Below the pieces are notes generated by a model that did not search any database, had not been told where the DNA came from, and saw only the letters and a list, made by a program, of their open reading frames with translations. A stretch of DNA of 64,000 bases from Montifringilla adamsi (lineage: Eukaryota > Chordata > Aves > Passeriformes > Passeridae), in contig JAGGNK010000225.1 in NCBI GenBank assembly GCA_017590115.1, forward strand, positions 69,896-133,895, in the 5' to 3' direction. Position 1 is the first letter of the stretch, and the number at the start of each line of letters is the position of its first letter. Positions 28,201 through 43,454 of this stretch are shown piece by piece. A program made the translations under genes and the position numbers.

Positions 28201-31200
28201 CACTCCCATTCTCCTGGTACCTGCAGGGTGTCACTCCCTGGCAAGCATCAGGGGGACAATGGTTAATCACCAACCATTAACAGGCAATTGAAGAAGAACT
28301 CTCAACAATGAAGCGAACTTAACAGCAACTGGTCCAACTTGTTTTAACTCTGCAACCTTAAAAAAAATAGATAACTTTTTATTCATAACAGTAGGACCCC
28401 TCTGCTTTCTTTCCCAGCAGACTGCAGGACTAAGAAAACAGTGGCAAGGCAGTCTGTCTGGTACCTTTGAAAAACAGTTTCTACTTTCTGTCTCAATGAC
28501 ACCCACCTCAGACAGTCATAGACAGAATGGTAATGAGAGCTGTGCTCGTGCTTCATGGCCGGGCAGGAGCCATGCTCTGCAACACCTCTGAGCTCTTTGA
28601 AACAACCACCTACATGAGGGCAAGTACATTCTCCTGTCACTGTTAGGTTCAAAAGTCAAGCTGTCCAAAAGCAGCCTGAATCAGGCAGCTCCAGTTTCAC
28701 CTTCTAAACTGGAGTTTGTGTCTTTTACAAAACAATCCATGCAGAACTTTTTGAACTCAGCATAAAAAGTCATTTGCTTGTTCCCCAGCAGTTGTTTTTA
28801 AGGACTTCTTAGCCTCAAGACTTTGGTACTTCCCAAAGACATGTCAGTGAAGAAGACAGAAGCACGTAAATGCAGGAGGACTTTCTATTAAACAGATTTC
28901 TTGATCTTGATGCTATAAGTCCCAAACACATAGCAGGAGGCAGACAGTGGGGTGATGAGCAGAGACCAGAACAGTTCTGTAGCCAGAGGGCAACAAGATC
29001 ACTCACTGCGGATTTGGACCACAAGGGAGAAGCCAGAGATGCTTAAAGGTACAGCTGCTTTGGGCACAAAGTGACATCTTTACATAGTCCTAATTGCCAG
29101 TCTTAAAATAGCATGAGGTGGAAAATGTCAGCAGTCCTGTGCCAATATCAGAAAACGTCTCCTTGTAACTGATTGCAATAGCTGACATGAAAATGAGAAG
29201 CAGGCAGGAAAACACAAGTGAAGGAGGGTGGAATGAAATGGTAACTTGGATGTTCCACACCACAAATGAGGCAAAATTTGTTAGAGGAGGGCATGACCAG
29301 AAAACCCACACTTACTTCAGGGACTGTCATGCTGACAGGAGTTTGCATGCTGCCTGAGGGGTGTATACCAAGGCGGCTGCCAACAGAAGACCTGAGAACT
29401 GCAGGCACAGCCAGGGAGCTCAGCCGCAACTGAGGCCAATTACAAATGAGGGAGAAATCATTTAGACAGTTGGTGGTGTCCATCTGGCACCTAGTGACTA
29501 ATCAGCCAGCCCTTTTGCCAGTCATCTTGAAAGCCTGCACTTCCGACTGCCTTTGTCTGGTGGTAGACATAATGCAGTCGATGGCATTCCAGCACCCAGA
29601 ATATTGTTGTTGTTCTCAGTTTTTATGCCATATTTCAAATAAGGCCTCTTTAGTTTGATTTTATTTTCAGTTTGTCCATTCCAAAGCACTGGGACAATTC
29701 CTAATTTTGAGTTGTCTCATTAATGTGATTACTCTTTAAGTTTTGAGTTAGAGATACACTTCAACACTGGCTTACATCCAGGTGTTCATCTGCTCAAAGC
29801 ACTGGAACTACATACATACCTACAGTTTGATACCAGTTTATCTCTCTTGTTTAAATTCAAAGCTTTGAGTACTGCTCTTTCATCTACTGCCTGATTGCTT
29901 CACCTATAAATGTTCACAGATGAAGAACCTTCAAGCAATAAAGCTGGAAAAGTGTTCATAACTAATTGGCATGGATATCAGAGGAGACAAGCTTTCAAAA
30001 GTACCTGCATTCCATTTTCAAGAGCACCTTTACTACTTTCAAGCTGGTTTTGTACATCTCAGATGGCTCCTACAGATATCTTCTACAACCTGCAACTGGC
30101 CAGTAATTTCTTAACTTCCCATGTCCTGAATGTGTGCACACTTGCCTGTATGAAATAAACTGGGAAATGGGCCCCAACCTTCCCAATACTATGGACATCT
30201 GTGAAGTCTTTGCCTTCATCTCATGTTTTAGACAAAGCAAATTAAAATGATCTGTCTGTAAAGCAGATTTTTGCAATAGTGTGATATTTATTATTACCCA
30301 TTCTTACGTTATTATTACCCATTCTTACAAGAACTTACTTTATTTGAGTGCCTTGTTCAAATACCAACATAAAAAGCATGGTAGACACAGAAAAGAGACA
30401 AGGGGGTCAATTGTACATGTAAGACCAAGAATATTCATGGTTATGACAAAACTCAGCAGAGGTTTTCTCCTGTCCGGGATTCCTGAAGGAATTAGGAATT
30501 AGGACGACTGCAAGACTCAAAAACAGACAAAATTAACTACTTAGACTTTAGGAAATCCCTGAAAAAATTTTAGGCTCTTTTTTCAAGTTATGTAGCAGAA
30601 ATTTCCATAGATGTGACATGGACCATCTCCCCTTGCTAGCCCATCCCTCAATACCATCATTCCAGGCATAGAGATGGTTTGCACAGTCAAGTGTGAGGGA
30701 GGTTCATCATAGCCCTGGGATTCACTGAAACCAGGGAAGTGTACTGGCTTCTCATGACCAGCTAGCCCTGGGATCACAGCCAGGAGCTCATCAGGCTGTA
30801 CTTGGCTTTCTTCAGCTTGCTGCAGAAAGGATAATGAACCAACTGCAAAGTAATTTATTAGGAGGTAGGGGGTTACCATGCTGCTAGGTGCTTTGAGGCT
30901 CTCCTCTTTGATATTTACCCTTAGAAAGGAAGTTATGTGCCATCTCCCTGCTATGATCAGCTTGAGGTCAGCCATCAAAACAAGGACCCTAGCATGGTTT
31001 TAGTTCTCTTAAAAAGAAAGATTTCTAACCCTTTTAAAACCCATCCCATTCTACAGATGCTCTACAGACTGCTTTTTGTGCTACTGAACCAAATCAGCCA
31101 AGATGTCTGTGTTATCCTGATTCTGAAGCTCTAAAGCTCTTGGGAAGTCCAGGGTCAAGAATTTCACCCCTCTGAGACCCACGCAGGCAGGAACTCATCA

Positions 31201-34200
31201 GCTGACTCCTACCACAAACATGCAGCACAAAGTCAAGGCAAACTTTTCAGCATTCCACTGTTAAAACTGTACTTCATTCCAAGTTTTCATGAGCCAGCAA
31301 GGGGGACTAGAAAAGCATTGTCATATTGTTAAACATTATCTCCTTTTTTATTTTATTTGAGCTCCAGCACTGTGAAGGATCAGATGGCAATGACTCAGGT
31401 CTGGCTGATGTTAGGTAATGTGGAGAAAAGGGCTGGGAAAGGGAGCCTCAAGTAATATCAAAGCAATTATTCCCACTCATTTCTTCATTCACACAGCTCT
31501 GTAGCTGGCTCTATTCATCACTACAGTTCAGCAATAACATCACACTTCCAGGGATGTCTCTGCAGATTTGTAGACGCTGTCCAAGAACAAACTCAGTTTT
31601 ACAATCTGTCCGCAGCACAGAAAGCTGTCTTGGACTGTACATGAAATCCAAAGATGTGCTCATGATTACCTGAGCAGTTGGGATGGTCTAGGAACTGATA
31701 AGCTGTGATTTCCAGTTAAGACTGAAACAGCACCCAATGGAGTGCAGCATCCAGGTCTTTTGTCCTTCATGCTGCAGGTAGATACTTGTGAGAGGCATCT
31801 GAAACAAAAAAAATGAATCATGAAATTCAGAGAGTTAAAAAATGAGATACAGGCATTGTGTGTGGAAGACCTGGAGAATTATAGCCCTCTAGTGGTGTGG
31901 TGGCATTAGATCATTGCAGATGAAATCCTGTACCCTTGGAAAGTGAAAGCCAGGCTCTGCGTGACAGAGATAAAACCAGAGCCATTCATGTTTAGCTTAT
32001 AGTCAGTATTTCCATAGCTCTCTATATGGATTCCAGGATGCTGTGGACTTGCTGCTTTCACCTATTCACCCACCTTCTCCTTCTCCAGGGGTGGTGAGCA
32101 ATGTCTTTAGCTGGAATTCATTCATCATTTTATGGTATGATTTCATTCTTGCCCAGCTGAGAAGAACCAGTGGGAAAAGGAACTGTGCTTTGCACATTGA
32201 GATGGAGTTAGTGCCACAGGTCCACCTTCCCTGAACTTGTATGCCAGAAATTAGTGCTGGGAGTCTGTGAAAGGAATGGCACAGGGCTCTCCATGTGCCC
32301 AAGAGGACCGGAGGCCTCCCCTGCCGGTAGTAGCAGCACCACCCACCAGCCCAGTGAACACTCAAAGAAAATGACAAGAACAATAGCAGGAAATGTCTAA
32401 GGGTGGAAACAACAAACCAAACACAGCCCAAGTTTCTGGGGGCTTCCTGATTGGCTTGATTTGCCTCAGCAGGAGCACTTTGGCTAACCTTGGAGCTACC
32501 CCACCAGGGCAAAACCTCTCCCCAGTGAAGCTCTGTTTGTTCCAGCGGCTTTCTGGGACATGGGGATGTTTGCTGCCCAGCACTAATTAATAAACAAGCA
32601 CAACATAAAAGCCCTAAGGTAGATCAGATGGAGAAAGCATGATGCAGTCATCATGCTCAGGGTGGCAGCAGCTTGATACATCTCTCATTGCTCTGGTGTA
32701 AAGTCCATCCATTCCCATGAGGCATGTTCCTTGCCTCGCATCAGCCTTCACCCTGGAAAAATGAACTGTGAGTTCCTGTAAGTGAACGACAGCAGAGGAC
32801 AGATTTGCAAAGCTCAGATCCAAGAAATTGTTTGTATCAAGAAACAAACAAAACAAGTTACAGCTCCTACTGGGTGTTCCCCTTCCTGCTGCTCTTTTTC
32901 TGTCCCTGTTGGCAAGCAGTGCAGAGGGATGGATCTGTGTATTTTTGAGAGTCATGTAATATGGGGAATTTTTAAAGGGACCTAATGACGTTCAGTGCCT
33001 GACGCATACTGACTGTCAGCTGCACATACCATCTAGTTCCTTTGTCAAGGACTGCTGAGGGCATTTACAGGTTCAGGCAGTCTTGAATAAAGCACAGCAC
33101 AAAAGGCAAGGAGAAGTATGCTCAAAAATATCAAAGGGAGGCAGATGGGATTCCTGTCAGTTGCAGCTTTTTATGGTAGTTGTGCTTTAATAGGCACAGA
33201 AGAGCAGAAAAATTCCACCATTATAAAACTTTGATTAAGTTTTCATTAATTTTCTGGGGTTCATTTTCATTTTAAGTACTGTTCTCAGACTAAATTCACT
33301 CAATCACATGGTGTACCTCAGGTCAGAATGCTGGATGCTGGGCAATGCTTTTTGCACCAACAAGCTTGTAACACCATTTTCCTTGAAACAGCCATATAAG
33401 CCACCACAAGAGGAAGCAAATTGATAATCCCTTGTTTGCACCAGAAGCCTATTACAAAGTCCATGCAGTTCTTAGCAGCAAATATGAGTCAAGTCAAACC
33501 AAAATCATGGAAATCTCACAGTGAATATAATTAATAATACCAGCTAAGGCATCTACTAGGGATAAGCATGGACTGAAGTACAACTGGGCTCTATCATATC
33601 GACAAAATGTATTGGATTAAGATGGTGGAATGGAGGCAAAATTATTTGCTGGAGACTACTGCAAGTATACAAATAGATAGCTATGGCCCATGATTGCTGT
33701 TTTTGACAACCTTGCTTTTCTAGTTAATAACTGCAACATCTTTTCATTGCCATATGAAAGACTCACTTGCGTGTGCTTCTATACTGCTAAATGATAAACA
33801 TGGTGGGGGCAGGGAGGGATTCCAAATAGCCCAAAATGGGAATTCTGTGGTAATCCTGGTTCCCAGCAATAGAGAAAATGCTGACACCAACTTTGGATGG
33901 AGTCAGTGCTCTGTCTAAACAGAAAAAAAGACACAGCAGAAGTTTGAGCGGAAACAACCTCTGCAGGAATTTAAGGAAGAAAAGAAGGAGGGGAATGGAG
34001 AGAAAGGAAAAGGGAGGCAGAAAGGGAAGGAGCCTGTACCAGGAAAAAGTTTGTCTTTTCACTCTAGGTGTGCTCTTGAGTTCTGCCAGGCACAACTCTT
34101 GTACTATGCCCTTTGCCCCTGCCCTTCACTGCAGCAGCCCATGGGTGGCTGAGAAGCACGACTCTACAAGACTTGCTGTGCGTGACCCTCGTCAGCTCCC

Positions 34201-34439
34201 TGCAAAGAGCAGATGGGAGCACAGAGAGCACCTCCCAGGTCTCACAGGCAGACAAAATCGATAGTTGAGGAAAAAGCTGCAGAGACCTGAGGTCCAGACA
34301 GAAGACAACACACCATCTCCAGCCCTAGCTAACAACATTTCCTTTAAAACCAGTCTCCCTTGTGTTTTGCTTTCCACTGCAGCACTGCCTACGCTCTGAG
34401 CTTGTAGAATTTTATGGCATTTCTGCTGTAGCCCCTTCA
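25259..34439. other. Non-coding sequence (part 4), no gene seen
   Basis: There is no recognisable exon. Notable points are a small CpG-dense patch (27859-28003), a 21-bp tandem duplication near 30284-30325 (units sharing ATTATTACCCATTCTTAC), and a 148-codon minus-strand frame at 32066-32512 without recognisable domains. Everything else appears to be unique intronic-type sequence. Confidence 0.5.
27859..28003. other. CpG-dense patch in CpG-poor surroundings
   Basis: About nine CpG dinucleotides occur in roughly 145 bp, including GACGG, CACGCCGCC, CTCACGGG, TTCCGCC and CTCGGG, whereas neighbouring kilobases contain very few. This is too short to qualify as a standard CpG island. It could be a small unmethylated regulatory element, the remnant of a GC-rich insertion, or an uncharacterised exon. 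I could not identify a conserved protein frame. Confidence 0.35.
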
Positions 34440-35030
34440 GAAAAGTGTCCCTAAGCACCACATCTACATGACTTTTGAACACTTCCAGGAGCAGTGCATG
34501 TACCACTTCTGTGGTCAACCTGTTCCAATGCTTGGCAGCCCTTTCAGTGAAGAAAATTTTCCCTAATATCCTATCTAAACATACTCTGGCATAATATGAG
34601 GACATTTCCTCTTCTCTTGTCGCTTGTTACCTGGAAGAAGAGACTGATCTCCACTCCAACATCCTTTCAGGTGGTTGTATAGAGCAGTGTGAGCTCCCCT
34701 GAGCCTCCTTCTAGAGTCTTCCCTGGCTTCGTTGACCTTCTCTGGACATGCTCCAGTAACTCAATGTCTTTCTTGGAGTGAGGGGCTCAAAACTCAACAC
34801 AAAACTTGAAGTGTGGCTTCATCAGTGCCAAGGAGAGGGGGAGAGCCACTGCCCTGGGCCCTGGGCCTGGGCCTGCTGGCCAGGATGCCATTAACAATCT
34901 TGGCTATCTGGGCACACAACTGACTCATGTTCAGATGGCTGTTGACCAGGTGGGTTCAGATGAATGGTGGACCAGCACCCAGCTCATTTTCTGCAGGGCA
35001 TCTTTGCCGTGCTCCTGTTCTGTCCTGAGC
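34440..35030 (-). mobile_element. CR1 LINE fragment, reverse transcriptase C-terminal part
   Basis: Read on the - strand, this encodes a decayed CR1 reverse transcriptase C-terminus. The block GAAAGGGCTGCCAAGCATTG (reverse complement near 34533-34552) and the segments around CCTGTTCCAATGCTTGGCAG and CACATCTACATGACTTTTGA are recognisable CR1 landmarks. The right end, near CACCCAGCTCATTTTCTGCA (34976-34995), matches the block further upstream in CR1. The terminal CR1 octamer repeat is missing or eroded at the left. No intact frame remains. Confidence 0.8.
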
Positions 35031-38000
35031 ACCACATGAGCCTTAGCAGCTCATTTCTCATCTGACACTGTAAATCAGAGACAAAACGCATATTCCCTTG
35101 GGAATATTCCCATGGGAGGCTGAAATCTCTTCAGAGAAAATTCTTTAAGTCTTGTTTTTTTGTTTAATTTCCCTCCACTTAAAAAGCTGACGGAGATTTT
35201 CCAGGCCTCCTGCCTTTCCTGTAAATGCTTCTAGGTAACTCAATGTGCATCTCCAGTATATCAGCATGTACAGGATTTGCAGAAAAACATCCTCCTTCCT
35301 TGGCAGCTTGTAGTGTGGGTACTGCATAAGGTCATGCGTCCATTTTGGTCGTACATCTGCACTAGCCTTGGGTAACTGCAGCAGCTAGCACTGGTGCACG
35401 ATAGAAGAATGAGCACTCAGCTGTCATCCCCCAATTGCTCTCCTCTATTTCTTGGATCTGTCCCAAGATATAAATAACACAACCCACTGTACAGCTGAAC
35501 TGCTGGCATCTGTTGCTAAACCTAAACGAATTTCATGTGCATAGCTGCTACAAGCCAACAAGCTGTTTTTTCACAGGGCTGGCCACACCTGTGTTGCTTT
35601 TTGAGTTTCTGGGTGCGTGCTGCTATGTACAGGGACTCTGTGCTGGGGAAAATTGTGCTTGCAACTTTCCTTCACCCAGACCACATCTTGCAACACAAGA
35701 AAATTTTATGGCCAAAAGTCACACTGGTATGGTAGTCCCTTGCACTCTTGTGTGTTCTCAGACATCCTAGGACATCTGTCCTGGTGCTCATCCTGCCAAT
35801 TTTACTTAAAGCCATGGGAAAGCAAGCAGGTTTCTGCAGGATTCTGTGTCTTTCCTGACTTGTTGTACCTTCACCTTTCCATTGCAAAGTACAGCACGTA
35901 TCCTCTCTCAAATGGGTCTTTTATCTTCCTTGCCTTTCTCCTGCCATCCCAGTGAGTACCAAACAATTAACTACAGATGATGCACTTCTGCACTGGCAGT
36001 GTAAGTCCTGTCTGTTTTCTGATGTGACAACCTGTCTGTCTAGACATGAAGATCTGTGCCAAGTGTTTTATATCAGTTGTGGCTCTTACTTCATTTGCCT
36101 TAATATTTTGGACACTGGCCTGTGAAGCTCCAGAGGCAGGAGGCCTGGATCTGGGAGGAAAGAAGAAAATGAGAATAATGGTAAAGAGGAGAGAAAAAAC
36201 CCAGCTTCACCAGGAAGAGCCTAAATAACCATCTTCATCTTACCTAGCTGGGCCAAGAAACCAGAACATTTGTGCCATTTGTTTTAAATACAAGTGGTCC
36301 AGAGGCTTGATGATTCAGGAGACAGATGCTACCAGGGCAGGTTAAGGTATCAGGGCATTTACTTGACTGATCAGGGACTTGGTCAGATCTTCCAGGTTCT
36401 GTCTGGAGCCTGGTCAGGAGCACAAACAGGAGCTTCCTGATCCAAACACTGTAAGAAGCACACAGAGAAAATAAGTAGACTAATAAGTAGACTCTTCTGC
36501 TCTTTCACCTCTTTGATCATTAGCCACTGGACTGGGCTCAGAACAGGTCTTTTTTAAAACTTTTTTCCCTCTCCGTTCCCAAAGGAGGGTCAAGCCATGT
36601 ACTACTCTGCTTTAAGGGCAAGCATCCAAGGCATAGTGATTCACTGATTTCCAGTCAGTGATCTGCCATCTCCTGAGTCAGTGGGAAGTTTTTAAGGTTG
36701 CAATCTCACCCAGGCTGGAGACATCTCCCATTTGAAGAATACTGAAAGAACTGGGCTTAGAAAGATATACACTGGTAAAAGTCCAAAAACAAATGTGGGC
36801 TGTAAGTGCCACAAGGGCAAAAAGTTATGTGTTACAGTGATATGAGGAAATCATACTAGGCTGAGGTAACATTTTAAGAAGAGAAAAAGCAGCTCATGAA
36901 AAAGTAGTTTCAGGTAGAGGAAGAGTCACACCAGGGTGCTGAAGGTTCCCATACTTGAGAGATTTAATGCTGTATTAGGCAAACCTGATAGGCAAAGTTA
37001 ATATGTAAACATTGTTGATTTGACAAGGAAAGGGGCTCAACTGTATAACTTCTTCAATTCCAGGTCAAAAAATTTGCATTACATTAAGTCTTCTACATCC
37101 AGAGCAGGCAACATTGTAGTAGTTAAATCAAAGTAATGGTGTTGTGTTTTCCACCTCATCCTGCTTAGCTCAAGAAGTCCTGTGGCCAGTGTTTGACTTG
37201 GTGGCCTTGGTTTTTCTAGCATGGATTAACCTCATCCTACACTAGGCAGATGCAGAATATCATTATCCTGCTCTCTCTCTGTGTATATACACATTTACTT
37301 CAGAGAGCAAAGTGAATTGTGGAGTTCTACTCCTCTTCTCAAGTTCCTCAGGTGGTACTGGGATGCAGCTTTTTCTGGGTGGAGGGAATTGTTTCCCTTC
37401 TCATGTGTTCAGCAAAATTGATGTGGACTACCAGAGTCATTCAGCATCATGCCTGAATCTCATATCCAAGCACTGGTTGGCAATGAGGGATTCCCAGTTT
37501 TTCAAGTCATGGAGGTTTTGCTTTTTCAAAGATGTTAATTAAGTCTGCAGCTCTTGAATTTCAGCTGCACTCTGTAAACAACAGCCTGTTCAAAATCGTA
37601 AGATGTGCCCTGCCAGCTTTCCTCTTTGCAAGTGGGCTGTTCAAAAAAGGATGAGCACTGCAAAAAAAACTAAATTAAGAGGCATTGAATTACTCAACTC
37701 TGAAATCCCATTTCAGCCTGCAACAGACATGAAATCAAGAAGGTTTTTTTGCCATCAGCACTGGCTGTGTGTTGATACAGAGTGACATCCACAAATGGTC
37801 CTACTGGCTTCACAACAACTGCTGCTGTTTGCTAAGAAAACTAAGCCAATGCAGAAAATACACTGAAGATAATTCAGTGATTTTCCCCCTCCCCTGCAGC
37901 AGACAAAGGGTACTGTTCACAGCTGTGGCATGTAGATGTGGGTTCCAGTTTCATAGGCATGCTGGCTTACAGATAGGTTGCTGGTAATTGGCAGTTGATA

Positions 38001-39674
38001 CAGGTAATAGGAAGTTTGTCAAGGGCTGAAGTGCTGGATTAGGATCCAGTTATGTTGGTTTAAAAGACATGTCTTTCAGGAGCACCCTTTGCCTTTGTAA
38101 GTTCATTTTCCAAGGTTGTTCTGAACTGGGTAAGCTAACAGGTTTCCTGCTGCCCCTAAAAGAAATGGGAATGAGAGGCCCATGAAATGGAACATTTTTG
38201 CCAGTGAACTTTTGCAGAAGGCCTTGTACTTCCAGGAGGATGAGCCTTACATGTAAAGTTTCAGTTTCCGGTTTTGCTCTGTGATCAAAAGATACCTGAA
38301 GGCAAAATCCGAAGGTACAGAGAGAATGTAGAGATCAGTTTCATCCCTTCAGGCAAGGACAGTTATCCCTAAACTTAGTGTTTAATTCTCTGTTCAGTAA
38401 ATATCAGGGGTTTGTTGCAACGTTCTGCTTGTGACTCTGCCATTTTAATACTGGCTGTAACACCACACGATGTTCAGCTCTGAGAGAGCTGATACTAATT
38501 ACTGTGTTATTTGTGGCTTTTGTATCAACTTGATTTATGGTATCAGTCAAGAAGTAGCAAAATAATCAGTTAAAGTTGAACCATCCCCCACTCCACATAT
38601 GCATCCGTCACCTTTTCCCTTCAAGTGTTTACTATGATTAGGTCTTTCCTGTTTTTCTCTTTAGTTCTGAATACTTGTATACTTTCCTTGTTACTTCTGA
38701 TGAATGTTTTTTTTTCCACTGACATGCCAGTGTGTATGCTGCAGACATAATTTTTATTACATTTCTGTTTTCACTGCAGAAATTGCATGAGTATTTCTCA
38801 GGTACAACCCCAAATGCATAGTTAGCAGAGGCTAAAGAAACTGGTTCATAAACCTGCAGCTGTTCTCCCTGTTTATTATGCTGTTACCCTCCTACCCTGA
38901 AAAACAAAACACTGCTAAGCCAAATGTAGATATCTCTAGAAGTCTGTGTCTGCTAGAATTAATTAGCTGGATAGAGAAGGCTGTTTTCTTCAGGCATAGT
39001 TCTGCTGACTTAGGATTTGTGTGTTCAAACCAATGTGACTCTGCATCAGCATCTGCATTCACTCTGTGAATGCCCTGCAGGACCATGCTCAGGGTCTCTC
39101 CTGGGGTCGAGAACAGCCTCTGCTTTTAAGCAAAGAGGAAAATGATAGGCCAGGTTTGTGGGTTTCAGCATCTCAGTGTGGGAAACAGAAGAAACAGAGG
39201 AAATACTTCACTTGAGAAAGTGCATTCAGCACCTTCAGAGCACAAAGCAGAGTCCTGTATGCAAGCACAATGTTTGCTGGGTACTGAGTGCTAATGTAAA
39301 TGTACACAGTTCCAAACCTCGCCTTCTGCCTCTTCACCTCTTAGATCTCCTTGCTTAACTCCCCTTATTGTGACCTAAAATACAGTATTCTGTCCTACCT
39401 TGCAGCTCCTATGGTTCATGTCCCTGCATCTCTTCAGGAGAATTCATATGCTGTTTCTGCCTCTGGTCTTCTCAGAAGCTGCCCTGGCTGCCTTGTCCAC
39501 AGTCATGTAGTGCCCAGTTAGGTCAAAATTCCACCAAACACACAGACTGGGCTTCTGTTATCAATCTGGCACATCTCCTTCCCCTGCAGTACTGTGAGGT
39601 TCTGGTCTGAATTTTGTAGGTCTTGGTAGCAACAGAGTCTAAAAGAGAAGGCCTGTAAGTAGCCTTATAATACA
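35031..39674. other. Non-coding sequence (part 5), no gene seen
   Basis: No exon or RNA gene is recognisable. A short near-palindrome centred on GAATATTC lies at 35094-35117. Two copies of AATAAGTAGACT lie next to each other near 36470-36492. The rest reads as unique intronic-type sequence. Confidence 0.5.
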
Positions 39675-39813
39675 TTTTTCCCCCATCATTCAGGAGTTTC
39701 AAGACCCAACTGGAAGAAGCCATGATCATCATGGCCTGATCACAGCTGGCTCTGCTTTGAGCAGGAGGTTGGGCTGGAGACCTCCCAGAGTCATTTCCAG
39801 CCTTTATTATCCT
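39675..39813 (+). mobile_element. Short CR1 LINE 3' fragment
   Basis: The sequence contains the forward-strand CR1 3' block, including TTTGAGCAGGAGGTTGGGCT (39755-39774) followed by GGAGACCTCCCAGAGTCATT and a decayed 3' end. This is the tail of the reverse transcriptase frame and the start of the CR1 3' UTR. It is a short, 5'-truncated, old copy. The left boundary is approximate. Confidence 0.75.
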
Positions 39814-43432
<3,619 letters not shown>

Positions 43433-43454
43433 AGTTTCTCCCACCAGGATGGTG
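43433..43454 (+). CDS. PALM2: PALM2 22-nt microexon
   Basis: This exon encodes SFSHQDG plus the first base of the next codon. It sits between a strong acceptor (TTTTTTCCCTTCACAG) and a consensus donor (G|GTAAGT). It corresponds in position and length to the human PALM2 segment GFSSTDG that follows the coiled coil and precedes DAVNY. It joins in phase 0 to the upstream exon and in phase 1 to the downstream exon, creating the GAT (Asp) codon from G + AT. A segment this short is missed by ordinary gene finders. Identification depends on the flanking exons and phase agreement, which is exact. Confidence 0.9.

Noticed and set aside
30284..30325. Two 21-bp direct repeats as a possible repeat array
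   Set aside because: Only two copies with no spacer structure; a simple tandem duplication, not a CRISPR or satellite array.
32066..32512. 148-codon minus-strand frame
   Set aside because: No recognisable domain, overlapping frames on the other strand, and a length still compatible with chance over 64 kb in six frames.
34192..34605. 137-codon minus-strand frame as a candidate gene
   Set aside because: Its C-terminal half lies in the CR1 element and resembles decayed CR1 reverse transcriptase C-terminus; the rest is non-conserved flank.
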